DNA from: Treponema denticola
GTDB taxonomy: Bacteria > Spirochaetota > Spirochaetia > Treponematales > Treponemataceae
Assembly: GCF_024400535.1 (NCBI RefSeq)
Contig: NZ_CP038800.1
Location: 868,001-932,000 of the forward strand
DNA: 64,000 nt
Direction of reading: 5' to 3'
In this document: positions 1 to 8,988 of the stretch, piece after piece
Position numbering within the stretch: the first letter of the stretch is position 1
Layout: every line of letters begins with the position of its first letter
Translations under genes and position numbers: made by a program
Notes under the pieces: model-generated
What the model saw: only the letters and a program-made list of their open reading frames with translations
The model's database searches: none
Told to the model about the DNA's origin: nothing

Positions 1-2
1 TT

Positions 3-1019
3 GCTCTGCGCAAAAGACAGGATAAAAAAATACTTTACCGCTCGATGAAGGCGGAAAAAGTTTTTGAATTTGAGCTTGACGGAAATTTGAATTTTTATAA
101 AGAAAATGATTTTGCAAACTATTTAAACGGAATGTTTTTGGTTTTAAAAGAGAGGGGCTTGAAGGTCGATACGGGATTTGAGCTTTTAATTACAAGCGAT
201 ATTCCGCAAGGGAGCGGCATCTCTTCTTCGGCCGCCTTGGAACTTTGTTTCGGTAAAATTATTTCTCATGTCTTCGGTTTTGAGCTTGACGGCATTGAGC
301 TTGCAAAGACAGGCCGCCGGGTCGAAAACGGATTCTTGAGCCTTAAATCCGGAATTATGGATCAGTTTGCAATAGCGATGGGTAAAAAAAATCAGGCCAT
401 TCTTTTGGACACATCCTCCTTGGACTATGAGTACATTCCCCTTGAAACCGAGCCCTACCGAATTGTAATTATGAATTCCAATAAGCCCCGTAAATTGACG
501 GAATCAAAATATAATGAAAGAAAGGAAGAATGTGAAAAAGCTCTTGCCTTTTTACAAAAAGAAACGGACATAGATTTTTTATGCGATCTAAGCGTTTACG
601 ATTTTGAAAAATTGGAACAAGATTTGATTTCCAATTTGGGAGAAAAAATTTTCCGCAGGGTAAGGCATTGCGTTACCGAGATGGATAGGGTAAGGCGGAG
701 TGCCGAAGCCTTAAAAAATAAGGACTTAAAACTTTTAGGCGCTTCCTTAAACCAATCCCATCTTTCGTTAAAAGACGATTACGAAGTTACCGGAAAAGAA
801 CTGGATGCTCTTTTTTTTGCAGCCATAAAAGAAAAAAGCTGTATCGGTGCCAGAATGACAGGGGCGGGCTTTTCGGGCTGTGCAATCGCCGTTGTACACA
901 AGGACGGCTTTGAAGAATTTGCCGAAAGAGTAGGGAAGGCCTACACGGAAAACACCGGCTTTACCGCTTCATTTTTTGCCTGCCAAGCCTCGGACGGAGT
1001 GTCTGTTATTTCGGTTTAA
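3..1019 (+). CDS. galK: Galactokinase, C-terminal part (gene starts before the window)
   Basis: Phosphorylates galactose with ATP in the Leloir pathway, in the cytoplasm. The reading frame is open from base 3, so the gene runs off the left edge; the first internal ATG is at 45. About 340 residues are visible, and family members are near 390, so the N-terminal substrate motif is missing. Seen: the GHMP-kinase ATP loop GSGISSSAALE (about bases 210-243), GIMDQ with the catalytic Asp, and the late glycine motif TGAGFSGCA. Its stop overlaps, tail to tail, the stop of the next gene on the other strand by 4 bases. The family assignment is secure; which sugar it prefers is inferred from the family. 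Confidence 0.93.
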   Translation, partial: ALRKRQDKKILYRSMKAEKVFEFELDGNLNFYKENDFANYLNGMFLVLKERGLKVDTGFELLITSDIPQGSGISSSAALELCFGKIISHVFGFELDGIELAKTGRRVENGFLSLKSGIMDQFAIAMGKKNQAILLDTSSLDYEYIPLETEPYRIVIMNSNKPRKLTESKYNERKEECEKALAFLQKETDIDFLCDLSVYDFEKLEQDLISNLGEKIFRRVRHCVTEMDRVRRSAEALKNKDLKLLGASLNQSHLSLKDDYEVTGKELDALFFAAIKEKSCIGARMTGAGFSGCAIAVVHKDGFEEFAERVGKAYTENTGFTASFFACQASDGVSVISV

Positions 1020-2716
1020 TCGTTTAATTCGGTGTCAAGGTAATAGATTAGCCCTTGGCGGCTGCCGCGTATAAAATACTTCCACCACAAAACAAGAGAC
1101 GGGTTTAAATTTTCTCCTATAGTTTGGAGTGTGAGCATCTTTTCTTTTAACTTCGGTTCAAGGAAGAAGGCTTGTTTTATTGCTTTCCGAATGGAAAGGC
1201 CGTGCACATCAAAGGCTTTATCTAAAAAATCCTTAAAGAACGAAGGATAAAGAATTTCATCTTCTTCCACTAAAATGGAATTTTTTAATAACTCATCGAA
1301 AGCCTTGTTTTTAATTTCCTTTGTGCTGTCATCTTCAGGGAATTTAAAAAAGTTCGGAGGATAATTGCCTTGCACGGCTATCGAAGGATTTGTCTTTTCA
1401 AAAAAAAGATTCGTTTTGTTGTTTGCTCTTTCAAGCCGCAAAAATATTTTTTGTACGGCTTCCATGCTCGCCTTAACTGCCTCATCATAGCTTTCCGCAG
1501 AGCTTAGGACATTGCCGCATTTTTCTACATTGTTTTTAGGAAAAACGGTTTCATCTTTTTCCAAAAGGCGGGGCAAAACATCTTTTATATTTTTTGTGCT
1601 TCTTGCTTCTTCAAGCCCGTATATTTTTTTTATGATGCCGGGCACCGAAATCCAAGCTCTTTCAGCACTAAAACGAGCGGCTCTTTCAGCACTAAAGCGA
1701 GCGGCTCTTTCGGTACTAAAACGAGCGGCCTCGCTATTAGGAAGTTCATCTACGGGTTCGCCTAAGGCTATTTTGATGGCGGCCTTAGTTACATCAAAGC
1801 CCGAAGAATAGGGAACCGTCCAGCCCGACATGTAGCCCCCTGAAAGGCGGGCGGCGATTTCTCCCACACAGGCAGTCCGTTTGCCATTTTTTTGGGGATC
1901 GGCTTTTCGTAAAAAAATGTCTCCCTTGGCTGCCCCGTTTGTAAGCCCCAAGGCCTTTATCCCGAGAAAAAAAACTCTTATAAGCTCATCACATTCTTCC
2001 TTGCTCTTAATCGAGGGAATCGTGTGTCCCATCTCGACAAAGTAGGGCGGAAAAAAAATGTGCCTGTCAGCGAGGGCGTTTAAAAAAATCTCTCCGTTTA
2101 TAACTAGGGCTTCAAGCGAAAACTCTTCGCCGTCGATGAACTCTTCGGCTATAGCTTTTCTGCTCCGCGAAAAGTTTACCGCATCTTCTAGGGCCGGCCT
2201 TAATTCATCTTGGGAATAGACCAAGCGGCAGCCCCGCGCTCCCATGTTGTCGGCAGGCTTTACCGTAAGAGGAAAGGGAATGTCTTTTTGTTTTAAAATT
2301 TGAAGAGCCTTATCTATTTCGTTTTTAAAAATATGGGTAAACTTAGGAGAAGGAACGCCGTGCTTTTCAAAGCATTCTCTCATTAAAACCTTATCGCTTG
2401 CACGGCGGGCGGCTTCCAAGCTGTGCCCGGGAAGAGAACAGCTTTCTGCAACGGCTGCAACCGATACGGAAAAGTCCGTAGCTGCAGTAAAGACTCCGTG
2501 TAGACCCTTTTTTTTTAAGCTTTTTGCAAGGTCTATAAGGGCGGGAATATCCTTTAAATCTATCGGACAAAACTTATCGGCTTCTTTTGCACAAACCGCA
2601 TTCGGGTTTCCGTCTACGGCAATGACCTCACAGCCCAGCTCTTGTGCTGCCCTTATTGCAGGCCCCTGCATGAGTCCCGCTCCTAAAATTAAAATACGCT
2701 TTTTATTTTCTTTCAT
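1016..2716 (-). CDS. ATP-grasp domain protein (carboxylate-amine ligase type)
   Basis: A 566-residue cytoplasmic protein. Residues 5-60 form a Rossmann-like pre-ATP-grasp unit (ILILGAGLMQGPAI, VDGNP). Residues about 110-330 are an ATP-grasp core with PLTVKPADNMGARG, EEFIDGEEFSLEA, GAAKGD and GEIAARLSGGY, as in PurK/PurT and CarB relatives. Family knowledge says such enzymes form acyl-phosphates and join them to an amine; the substrates here are not deducible. The last 130 residues match nothing I recognise. Three tandem copies of AARFS(A/T)ER lie between core and tail, encoded by a 24-base repeat. A NIF3 gene is 31 bases upstream on the same strand, so co-transcription is likely. Confidence 0.8.
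   Translation of the reverse strand: MKENKKRILILGAGLMQGPAIRAAQELGCEVIAVDGNPNAVCAKEADKFCPIDLKDIPALIDLAKSLKKKGLHGVFTAATDFSVSVAAVAESCSLPGHSLEAARRASDKVLMRECFEKHGVPSPKFTHIFKNEIDKALQILKQKDIPFPLTVKPADNMGARGCRLVYSQDELRPALEDAVNFSRSRKAIAEEFIDGEEFSLEALVINGEIFLNALADRHIFFPPYFVEMGHTIPSIKSKEECDELIRVFFLGIKALGLTNGAAKGDIFLRKADPQKNGKRTACVGEIAARLSGGYMSGWTVPYSSGFDVTKAAIKIALGEPVDELPNSEAARFSTERAARFSAERAARFSAERAWISVPGIIKKIYGLEEARSTKNIKDVLPRLLEKDETVFPKNNVEKCGNVLSSAESYDEAVKASMEAVQKIFLRLERANNKTNLFFEKTNPSIAVQGNYPPNFFKFPEDDSTKEIKNKAFDELLKNSILVEEDEILYPSFFKDFLDKAFDVHGLSIRKAIKQAFFLEPKLKEKMLTLQTIGENLNPSLVLWWKYFIRGSRQGLIYYLDTELND
1657..1728 (-). repeat. Three tandem 24-bp repeats inside the ATP-grasp gene
   Basis: Units are 1657-1680, 1681-1704 and 1705-1728, differing at only a few bases. 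On the coding strand each encodes AARFS(A/T)ER. The repeat is open in the opposite strand too, where it would read LSALKRAA. Length in whole codons means copy-number change would keep the frame. Confidence 0.9.
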
Positions 2717-2747
2717 ATTCCGGTTAAACTCATCTTAATCTAAAAAT

Positions 2748-3527
2748 TTAAAAACCTGTCGGAATATCTATAAAGCAGGTTTCAAGGTTTGTATCAAGTT
2801 CAAGTTTTTTTGCAACCAACTGAACGCCTACAGTTTCCGTTTGATAATGGCCTCCGGCAATTACGTTTATTCTGTTTTCGAGGGCATTGTGATAGGTAAT
2901 GTGTTCAATCTCTCCCGTTATGTATAAATCAAGTCCTAAGGCTATTGCGTCATCTATTTCCGAGGCGGCCCCGCCCGAAATGATTCCGATTGTTTTAATT
3001 TTTTTAGGCCCGAAAGGAAGGATGTTTGCAGGTTTTTCTCCTTGCGGAAAAAGTTTATTTATAATTTCGTCTAGTTCCAAGCCTTCTTCAGAGCCTTCTT
3101 TTAAAGGAAGGCTGCCGTAAAAGCCTATGTTCAGCCCCCTGTACATGCCGAACTCTTTTAAGTTTTCAAGCTCAAGGCGGCGGGCAAGACCGATGTTGTT
3201 CCCGTAAAGGGGATGGGCATCGAGGGGAAGGTGAACGGCATAGAGCACTATGTCATTATCCAAAAGAGCCTTTATTCTATGATAATGATTTCCCATAATC
3301 CGTAAGGAGCGGCTCCAAAAAAGGCCGTGGTGTACAAAAAGCATGTCGGCTTTCCGCTCGGCGGCTTCTTTTATGGATTGAAGACAGGCATCCACCGCAA
3401 AAGCAACCTTTTTTATTTCTTTTCCGCTGTTTTGTACCTGAACGCCGTTTTGCGATAAATCTTGAGCCGCAAAAGCATCTATGTTTAACAGCTCGGTAAA
3501 ATAAAGATCTAGCTCTTTTAGTTTCAT
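2748..3527 (-). CDS. NIF3/YbgI-family dinuclear metal protein
   Basis: A 259-residue cytoplasmic protein of the NIF3 (DUF34) family, often mislabelled GTP cyclohydrolase 1 type 2; the cellular role is unsettled. Expected metal ligands are visible: the HHGLFW pair near residues 66-67, the HLPLDAH stretch near 98-104, and the C-terminal GGHYQTETVG His/Glu pair. Length is usual for the short bacterial form without the inserted PII-like domain. The ATG at 3527 starts a conserved N-terminus (MKLKELDLYF). It lies just upstream of the ATP-grasp gene on the same strand. Confidence 0.88.
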   Translation of the reverse strand: MKLKELDLYFTELLNIDAFAAQDLSQNGVQVQNSGKEIKKVAFAVDACLQSIKEAAERKADMLFVHHGLFWSRSLRIMGNHYHRIKALLDNDIVLYAVHLPLDAHPLYGNNIGLARRLELENLKEFGMYRGLNIGFYGSLPLKEGSEEGLELDEIINKLFPQGEKPANILPFGPKKIKTIGIISGGAASEIDDAIALGLDLYITGEIEHITYHNALENRINVIAGGHYQTETVGVQLVAKKLELDTNLETCFIDIPTGF

Positions 3528-3621
3528 TATAATCCCCCCGCAAAAAACTTTTTAAAGATTATACTTTAGATTCTTTTTGAATTCAAGGCGGGTAGAAGAT
3601 TGATATGGGATTTGAAGATAG

Positions 3622-3656
3622 AAAAAAAGGCCCCGCCGGTTTAGACGGGGGCTTTT
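3622..3656 (-). terminator. Rho-independent terminator of the 430-aa antiporter gene
   Basis: Read on the minus strand, AAAAG-C-CCCCG pairs with CGGGG-C-CTTTT (one C-C mismatch, about 10-base loop), followed by a run of T. It begins 5 bases beyond the antiporter stop codon. Confidence 0.7.
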
Positions 3657-3660
3657 AATT

Positions 3661-4953
3661 TTACAAGAACATTGCAGCTATGGTTCCGAAGATGATTAAC
3701 GGAATATTAAAGTGCAAGAATGTCGGGACACAGGTGTCCCAGATGTGATCATGCTGACCGTCTACGTTAAGACCTGCTGTCGGTCCAAGTGTTGAGTCTG
3801 ATGCAGGGGATCCGGCATCTCCCAAGGCTCCGGCTGTGCCGAGTAAGCAAACGATAGCGGCAGGGCTGAAACCTAACTTTACACCGAGCGGAACATAGAT
3901 TGTTGCGATAATCGGAATTGTGCCGAAAGATGTTCCGATACCCATTGTGATACCGAGACCGATTAAAAGCATTATAATAGCACCGAGGAGTTTGCTTCCT
4001 CCTATCAGGTTAGCACTTGAAACTACAAGAGAATCAACACCCTTTGTTGCCTTGATAACTTCTGCAAAACCTGCGGCAACGAGCATAACAAAGGCGATAA
4101 AGCCCATTAGTTTTATACCCTCTGCCATTGTGCTGTCTACTTCGTTAACCTTTATAACGCGTGTAAGCATTAAGATTAAGATACCTACAAGACCGCCCAG
4201 AGGCATTGAACCTGTTAAAATTTGAATTACAAAGGCTGCAATAATTGCCAAGAGAGTAAACCATTCACGGGATGTAAATTTTACATTTTGTTCAAGATTC
4301 ATCTCGGGATGTACATTTTTATATTCTCTGGGTTTTCTGTATGAGAAGAATACGGCAATAAATAATCCTAAGAGCATTCCGAGACCCGGAATCCACATAG
4401 CTTTCCATACATCTGTTGTTTCAAAGGGTACTCCGTTTTGTGTCATTGAATTTGCAATAATTCCATGGAAAATAAGACCGAAGCCTACAGGGAAGGTAAC
4501 ATAGGGCCACTTTACTGAGAAAGTAAGACCGCATGCCATAGCCCTTCTATCAAGCTTCATTGAATTCATAACAACCAAAAGGGGCGGAATTAATATCGGA
4601 ATGTATGAAATATGAATGGGTATAAGGTTTTGTGAAAAACATCCTACAAAGGCAATTATCAAAACAAGTAAAATACCTTTTGCTTTAAGGCTTTTTGAAA
4701 GTTTTGCCGCAAGCAATGTTACAATATTTGTATGACTTATCGCCGCAGCTAATGTACCCAAAAGAATGTAAGATAATGCCGTTTCCGCATTGCCTCCCAT
4801 ACCCGAAATAAGAGTGCTTATGGTCGTAGATAGACCTAAGCCTCCAACTAATCCGCCGATAACGCCGGAAACCATAATCGCAATCAAAATATTGATTTTG
4901 AGAAGACATAGTACCGTCATTACAACAACGGCTACTATTACAGGATTAATCAT
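3661..4953 (-). CDS. Na+/H+ antiporter-family membrane transporter (YuiF type)
   Basis: A 430-residue inner-membrane protein, hydrophobic throughout, with about 11-12 predicted spans. The start MINPVIVAVVVMTVLCLL and the C-terminal stretch LLGTAGALGDAGSPASDSTLG are typical of the YuiF-like branch of the NhaC/ion-transporter superfamily. Databases call these Na+/H+ antiporters; some relatives have been linked to amino-acid uptake, so the substrate is uncertain. The polar GDAGSPASDS segment near residues 370-385 probably forms part of the transport site. It has its own promoter (TTGACA-17-TAATAT) and terminator, so it is probably monocistronic. It is divergent from a second antiporter at 5177. 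Confidence 0.82.
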   Translation of the reverse strand: MINPVIVAVVVMTVLCLLKINILIAIMVSGVIGGLVGGLGLSTTISTLISGMGGNAETALSYILLGTLAAAISHTNIVTLLAAKLSKSLKAKGILLVLIIAFVGCFSQNLIPIHISYIPILIPPLLVVMNSMKLDRRAMACGLTFSVKWPYVTFPVGFGLIFHGIIANSMTQNGVPFETTDVWKAMWIPGLGMLLGLFIAVFFSYRKPREYKNVHPEMNLEQNVKFTSREWFTLLAIIAAFVIQILTGSMPLGGLVGILILMLTRVIKVNEVDSTMAEGIKLMGFIAFVMLVAAGFAEVIKATKGVDSLVVSSANLIGGSKLLGAIIMLLIGLGITMGIGTSFGTIPIIATIYVPLGVKLGFSPAAIVCLLGTAGALGDAGSPASDSTLGPTAGLNVDGQHDHIWDTCVPTFLHFNIPLIIFGTIAAMFL

Positions 4954-5004
4954 ATAAACCTCCGTTTTTTATGCAATTTATAAAAATTGCAGTCTAGCCC
5001 AAAA

Positions 5005-5033
5005 ATATTAGCATGGAATATTTTATATGTCAA
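5005..5033 (-). promoter_or_regulatory. Sigma-70 promoter for the 430-aa antiporter gene
   Basis: On the minus strand: TTGACA (5033-5028), 17-base spacer, TAATAT (5010-5005), about 50 bases before the start codon. It is back to back with the promoter at 5076. Confidence 0.7.
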
Positions 5034-5075
5034 CTTTTTTTAATTAAAAAGTTTATATTTTTATATATTTTTTTC

Positions 5076-5104
5076 TTGACAATCTGTATAACCTGTGAGA
5101 TAAT
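5076..5104 (+). promoter_or_regulatory. Sigma-70 promoter for the NhaC-type gene
   Basis: TTGACA at 5076-5081, a 17-base spacer and GATAAT at 5099-5104. It gives a leader of about 65 bases to the ATG at 5177, which has GGAGG 8 bases upstream. Confidence 0.75.
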
Positions 5105-5176
5105 CTAATAGTACAAAATATATAGGCAGTTAAACTGCTTGTCTATTTTGAGGAAAACTTTTATGGAGGAGATTTT

Positions 5177-6538
5177 ATGGAAAAATCTAAGTTTAAACCG
5201 AATGGTTTAGCTCTGTTGCCTTTTTTAATTTTTGTTGTCGTTTACCTTGGAATAGGTGTAACGCTGGTTGCAAAAGGCGATCCTATGGGATTTTACGGCT
5301 TTAAGGGTCCTATTGCCGTAATTGTAGGTATTATAGCCGCTTTTTTGATGCACAAAGGTTCAATCGATGAAAAATTCGACGCTCTTGTCAAAGGCTGCGG
5401 AGATGCAAACATCATTACTATGTGTATCATCTATATTTTAGCCGGAGCTTTTTCGGTCGTTTCAAAGCAGATGGGGGGTGTCGATTCTACAGTAAATTTA
5501 GGTTTAACCCTAATACCGCCGAATTTTGTTACAGCGGGACTTTTTATCATCTGCTGTTTTTTATCTATAGCAACAGGAACAAGTGTCGGTACTATTGCCG
5601 CCGTAGGTCCTATCGCCGTAGGCTTTGCAGAAAAAGCAGGTATTTCTATGCCGCTTATGATAGCTTCAATGGTTGGCGGAGCCATGTTCGGCGATAACCT
5701 TTCGATTATTTCGGATACGACAATTGCAGCGACGAGAACACAAAATGTAGATATGAGGGATAAATTCAGGGTTAATATGGCATTAGCCTTACCTGCTGCA
5801 ATTTTAACTCTCATCCTCCTATTAATCTTCGGCAGACCCTCTGTTACGCCTCAAATTGAGTCCTTGGAATTTAATATCGTAAAAGTATTGCCCTATGTAT
5901 TCGTATTGGTTGCAGCTATCGCAGGCCTTAATGTATTTGCGGTTCTTTTAGGAGGAATCCTTTTCTCAGGTATTATAGGAATGGCTTACGGTGCTTTTAA
6001 TGCTCTAGAGTGGACAAATCATATGTATGACGGCTTTAACGGAATGTTCGAAATATTCTTGCTTTCAATGCTGACGGGAGGTCTTGCCTACATGGTAAGT
6101 CAGGCAGGCGGTATGGAATGGCTTTTACAAAAAATAAAGGGCATGGTAAAGGGGCCAAAATCGGCAGAGCTCGGTATCGGCGCCCTGACCCTTCTTACCG
6201 ATGCGGCAACTGCAAATAATACTGTTGCTATTATTATCGATGGTCCTATCGCAAAAGAGATGTGTGAAGAATTTAAGGTTGACCCCCGTAGATCTGCCTC
6301 TCTTCTTGATGCCTTCTCTTGTGTAATGCAGGGATTAATTCCTTACGGTGCTCAGCTCTTGATAGCCTGCTCCTTTACAAATGGGCTTGTAAATCCTGTA
6401 GGCCTTATTCCTCTATTGTGGTACCAGCTTTTACTGGCCGTGTTCTTAACTCTTTCGATATTCTTCCCATTTGCCAACGGATATATTAAAAAACATCCTT
6501 GGAATTTTGAAGAGTGGAAGGCTGTTAAAGCAAAATAA
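5177..6538 (+). CDS. NhaC-family Na+/H+ antiporter
   Basis: A 453-residue inner-membrane antiporter with about 11-12 spans. Landmarks are ATGTSVGTIAAVGPIAVG (about residues 133-150) and MVGGAMFGDNLSIISDTTIA (about 162-181), the most conserved part of the NhaC family with its GDN/SDT polar pair. Known members exchange Na+ for H+, others malate/lactate or amino acids, so ion coupling is a family inference. The start at 5177 follows GGAGG at ideal spacing. It has its own promoter and a strong terminator (6565-6606), hence is probably a single-gene transcript, divergent from the other antiporter. Confidence 0.87.
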   Translation: MEKSKFKPNGLALLPFLIFVVVYLGIGVTLVAKGDPMGFYGFKGPIAVIVGIIAAFLMHKGSIDEKFDALVKGCGDANIITMCIIYILAGAFSVVSKQMGGVDSTVNLGLTLIPPNFVTAGLFIICCFLSIATGTSVGTIAAVGPIAVGFAEKAGISMPLMIASMVGGAMFGDNLSIISDTTIAATRTQNVDMRDKFRVNMALALPAAILTLILLLIFGRPSVTPQIESLEFNIVKVLPYVFVLVAAIAGLNVFAVLLGGILFSGIIGMAYGAFNALEWTNHMYDGFNGMFEIFLLSMLTGGLAYMVSQAGGMEWLLQKIKGMVKGPKSAELGIGALTLLTDAATANNTVAIIIDGPIAKEMCEEFKVDPRRSASLLDAFSCVMQGLIPYGAQLLIACSFTNGLVNPVGLIPLLWYQLLLAVFLTLSIFFPFANGYIKKHPWNFEEWKAVKAK

Positions 6539-6564
6539 GTTTTTAGAGATTCCTTTAAAACATA

Positions 6565-6606
6565 TCCCAAGGTTCGAATAAAACTTGAACCTTGGGATTT
6601 TTTATT
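6565..6606 (+). terminator. Rho-independent terminator after the NhaC-type gene
   Basis: TCCCAAGGTTC (6565-6575) pairs perfectly with GAACCTTGGGA (6587-6597); then a T-rich tract. Confidence 0.88.
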
Positions 6607-6644
6607 TATCGGCAGTTTTCTTTTATTCTCCTGTTAGGGCCGCC

Positions 6645-7532
6645 CTAACAGGGCCGCCCTGAAGGGGCTCCCTTTAAGGCAAACACTATGATGCTTACTA
6701 TGATTATTGTCCCTCCTATCGCCGTTCCTTTATTTAATGTTTCGCCTAAGGCAAAATAACTTAAAATACTTGCAAGTAATGGATTAAAAAAAAGAAAATT
6801 TGTAACATCGCTTGTTTTTTCGGCAATTTCTATTCCTTTATTAAAGAAAAAATAGCCTAATGCACTTGTAAAAATTCCTAAATATAAAAGGCTTCCTATG
6901 TACTTAAAATCGGCAGAAATGAGCTCCTTATAGCCTTCAATACAAAAAGGCGATAAGATAATCGCTGCACAAATCACACTGTAGGTTACGATTTCTATAG
7001 AGGTATAGCCCATTTTTGCAAGTTTTCGGCTTAAAATATTATATCCGCAAAAAGAAACTGCTGCCGACATAGTCCATAAAATACCTATGTCTACCGACAA
7101 AATTCCTTCCCATAAGATAATAACGAGAACTCCGCAAAAAGCCGTCAAAATAGAAATGCTGCCTGCCTTGCTTATCTTTTCACCGTAAATTATAGAAGCT
7201 GCTGATGCGGTCATTATAGGGGTTGTAGCAATTATAATGCTTCCGGTTGCAGCTGTGATGCTCCTAAGTCCAATATTAAAAAAGATAAGATATAGGGCAA
7301 ACCCGAGCGCTCCCGACAAAAAGAATAATCCTATGTGTTTAAGTTTAAATGGAGCTCTAAGTTTATTAAATTTTCCTATAATTAAAAGAGCAATACTTGC
7401 TAAAGCACATCTTAAAAAACCTAAGGCTTCCGGGCTGAAATGCTTTAAACCAAACCGTGAAAACGGAAAAGAAGAAGCAAAAAAAATAATGGCAGCAACA
7501 GCAAATAAGTATGATTTTATTTTATTGGACAT
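6645..7532 (-). CDS. EamA/DMT-superfamily metabolite exporter
   Basis: A 295-residue inner-membrane protein with ten predicted spans in two EamA halves (about residues 8-140 and 150-290). Typical motifs are SSFPFSRFGLKHFSP in span 1, the span-4 to span-5 stretch SIIYGEKISKAGSISI, and its second-half counterpart YFALGETLNKGTAIGGTIII. The family exports amino acids, nucleobases and other small metabolites; nothing here reveals the cargo. The coding strand ends in a short GC-rich run (GGCCGCCCT-type repeats at 6637-6672) encoding GAPSGRPC, which may double as a hairpin. It faces the NhaC terminator and is divergent from methionine gamma-lyase. Confidence 0.85.
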   Translation of the reverse strand: MSNKIKSYLFAVAAIIFFASSFPFSRFGLKHFSPEALGFLRCALASIALLIIGKFNKLRAPFKLKHIGLFFLSGALGFALYLIFFNIGLRSITAATGSIIIATTPIMTASAASIIYGEKISKAGSISILTAFCGVLVIILWEGILSVDIGILWTMSAAVSFCGYNILSRKLAKMGYTSIEIVTYSVICAAIILSPFCIEGYKELISADFKYIGSLLYLGIFTSALGYFFFNKGIEIAEKTSDVTNFLFFNPLLASILSYFALGETLNKGTAIGGTIIIVSIIVFALKGAPSGRPC

Positions 7533-7650
7533 AATTCCTTCCTAATTTTTAATTGAACTTTTGTCTAACGCTATGATACAATAAGACAATAATGAAATCA
7601 AGTATGAGTGTTATAGTTAAATTTTATTTATAATTTTTTGATTTTTACAC

Positions 7651-7679
7651 TTGCATTAATATAATAAATGCCTTATAAT
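7651..7679 (+). promoter_or_regulatory. Sigma-70 promoter for methionine gamma-lyase
   Basis: TTGCAT at 7651-7656, a 17-base spacer, and a consensus TATAAT at 7674-7679; transcription would start near 7686, about 28 bases before the ATG. Confidence 0.72.
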
Positions 7680-7713
7680 TTCTACTATATGTGTCTTTTA
7701 TTTGGAGGAAGAT

Positions 7714-8919
7714 ATGAATAGAAAAGAATTGGAAAAATTGGGATTTGCTTCAAAACAGATTCATGCAGGAAGCATTAAGAACAAGTACGGTGCTTTAGCT
7801 ACACCTATTTATCAAACTTCAACATTTGCGTTTGATTCGGCAGAGCAGGGAGGCCGAAGATTTGCCTTAGAGGAAGAAGGCTATATCTACACCCGCTTGG
7901 GTAACCCTACTACTACTGTTGTTGAAGAAAAACTTGCCTGTCTTGAAAACGGTGAAGCCTGTATGTCTGCAAGTTCCGGTATAGGTGCTGTTACTTCGTG
8001 TATTTGGTCGATTGTAAATGCCGGAGACCATATTGTTGCCGGAAAAACTCTTTACGGTTGTACCTTTGCATTTTTAAATCACGGTCTTACACGTTTCGGA
8101 GTTGATGTAACTTTCGTTGATACCCGTGATCCTGAAAACATTAAAAAAGCTTTAAAACCGAATACAAAAATCGTTTATTTGGAAACCCCTGCCAACCCGA
8201 ACATGTATCTTTGCGACATTGCAGAAATAAGTAAGATTGCCCATGCTCATAATCCAGAATGTAAGGTTATAGTAGATAATACTTATATGACTCCCTATCT
8301 CCAAAGACCTCTTGATTTAGGTGCAGACGTTGTTCTTCATTCTGCAACAAAATACCTAAACGGCCATGGAGACGTTATTGCAGGTTTTGTTGTCGGAAAA
8401 AAAGAATTCATCGATCAGGTGCGCTTTGTAGGTGTTAAGGATATGACCGGTTCTACATTGGGCCCCTTTGAAGCCTACTTGATAGGCCGAGGTATGAAGA
8501 CCCTCGATATCCGAATGGAAAAGCACTGCGCCAATGCTCAAAAAGTTGCAGAGTTCTTGGAAAAACATCCGGCAGTTGAGTCCATCGCCTTCCCCGGTCT
8601 TAAATCCTTCCCGCAATATGAGCTTGCAAAAAAACAGATGAAGCTTTGCGGAGCTATGATTGCCTTTACAGTTAAGGGCGGATTGGAAGCCGGTAAAACC
8701 CTTATAAACTCGGTTAAATTTGCAACTATTGCAGTAAGCTTAGGCGATGCCGAAACCCTTATTCAGCATCCTGCAAGTATGACCCACTCTCCATATACTC
8801 CGGAAGAAAGAGCCGCTTCGGATATTGCCGAAGGTTTGGTTCGTCTTTCTGTCGGTCTTGAAGATGCGGAAGATATTATTGCAGATTTAAAACAAGCTTT
8901 AGATAAACTTGTTAAATAA
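7714..8919 (+). CDS. megL: L-methionine gamma-lyase (PLP enzyme)
   Basis: Splits methionine into methanethiol, ammonia and 2-oxobutyrate in the cytoplasm, and also acts on cysteine and homocysteine; a source of volatile sulfur in oral treponemes. It is 401 residues from the ATG at 7714, which follows GGAGG at 7704-7708; an in-frame TTG at 7702 is part of that Shine-Dalgarno region. Seen: phosphate-binding YTRLGNPT (59-66), active-site Tyr114 and Cys116 in LYGCT, and PLP lysine Lys213 in SATKYLNGHGD. Cys116 separates true gamma-lyases from cystathionine enzymes of the Cys/Met PLP family. The 2-oxobutyrate product is a possible substrate for the oxidoreductase gene 69 bases downstream. Confidence 0.95.
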   Translation: MNRKELEKLGFASKQIHAGSIKNKYGALATPIYQTSTFAFDSAEQGGRRFALEEEGYIYTRLGNPTTTVVEEKLACLENGEACMSASSGIGAVTSCIWSIVNAGDHIVAGKTLYGCTFAFLNHGLTRFGVDVTFVDTRDPENIKKALKPNTKIVYLETPANPNMYLCDIAEISKIAHAHNPECKVIVDNTYMTPYLQRPLDLGADVVLHSATKYLNGHGDVIAGFVVGKKEFIDQVRFVGVKDMTGSTLGPFEAYLIGRGMKTLDIRMEKHCANAQKVAEFLEKHPAVESIAFPGLKSFPQYELAKKQMKLCGAMIAFTVKGGLEAGKTLINSVKFATIAVSLGDAETLIQHPASMTHSPYTPEERAASDIAEGLVRLSVGLEDAEDIIADLKQALDKLVK

Positions 8920-8926
8920 ATCTTAA

Positions 8927-8965
8927 GAACACCTCTAAAAGCTTTTTTGGAGGTGTTCATTTGTT
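8927..8965 (+). terminator. Hairpin terminator between megL and the oxidoreductase gene
   Basis: GAACACCTC (8927-8935) pairs with GAGGTGTTC (8950-8958), with a 14-base T-rich loop and a modest T tract. It may only partly block read-through into the next gene. Confidence 0.6.
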
Positions 8966-8988
8966 AAAAATTATGGAGAAAAAAGAGT

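Noticed and set aside
1657-1728. CRISPR array
   Set aside because: Units are directly abutting without spacers and keep the reading frame of an enzyme. The 23-bp units at 48895 also lack spacers. No cas gene is present.
6565-6606. tRNA-like GGTTCGAATAA segment
   Set aside because: It is the left arm and loop of a perfect terminator hairpin; no cloverleaf can be drawn. I found no tRNA gene in the window.
7702-7713. TTG start for methionine gamma-lyase
   Set aside because: It overlaps the GGAGG that serves the ATG at 7714, and family numbering (Tyr114, Cys116) fits the ATG.
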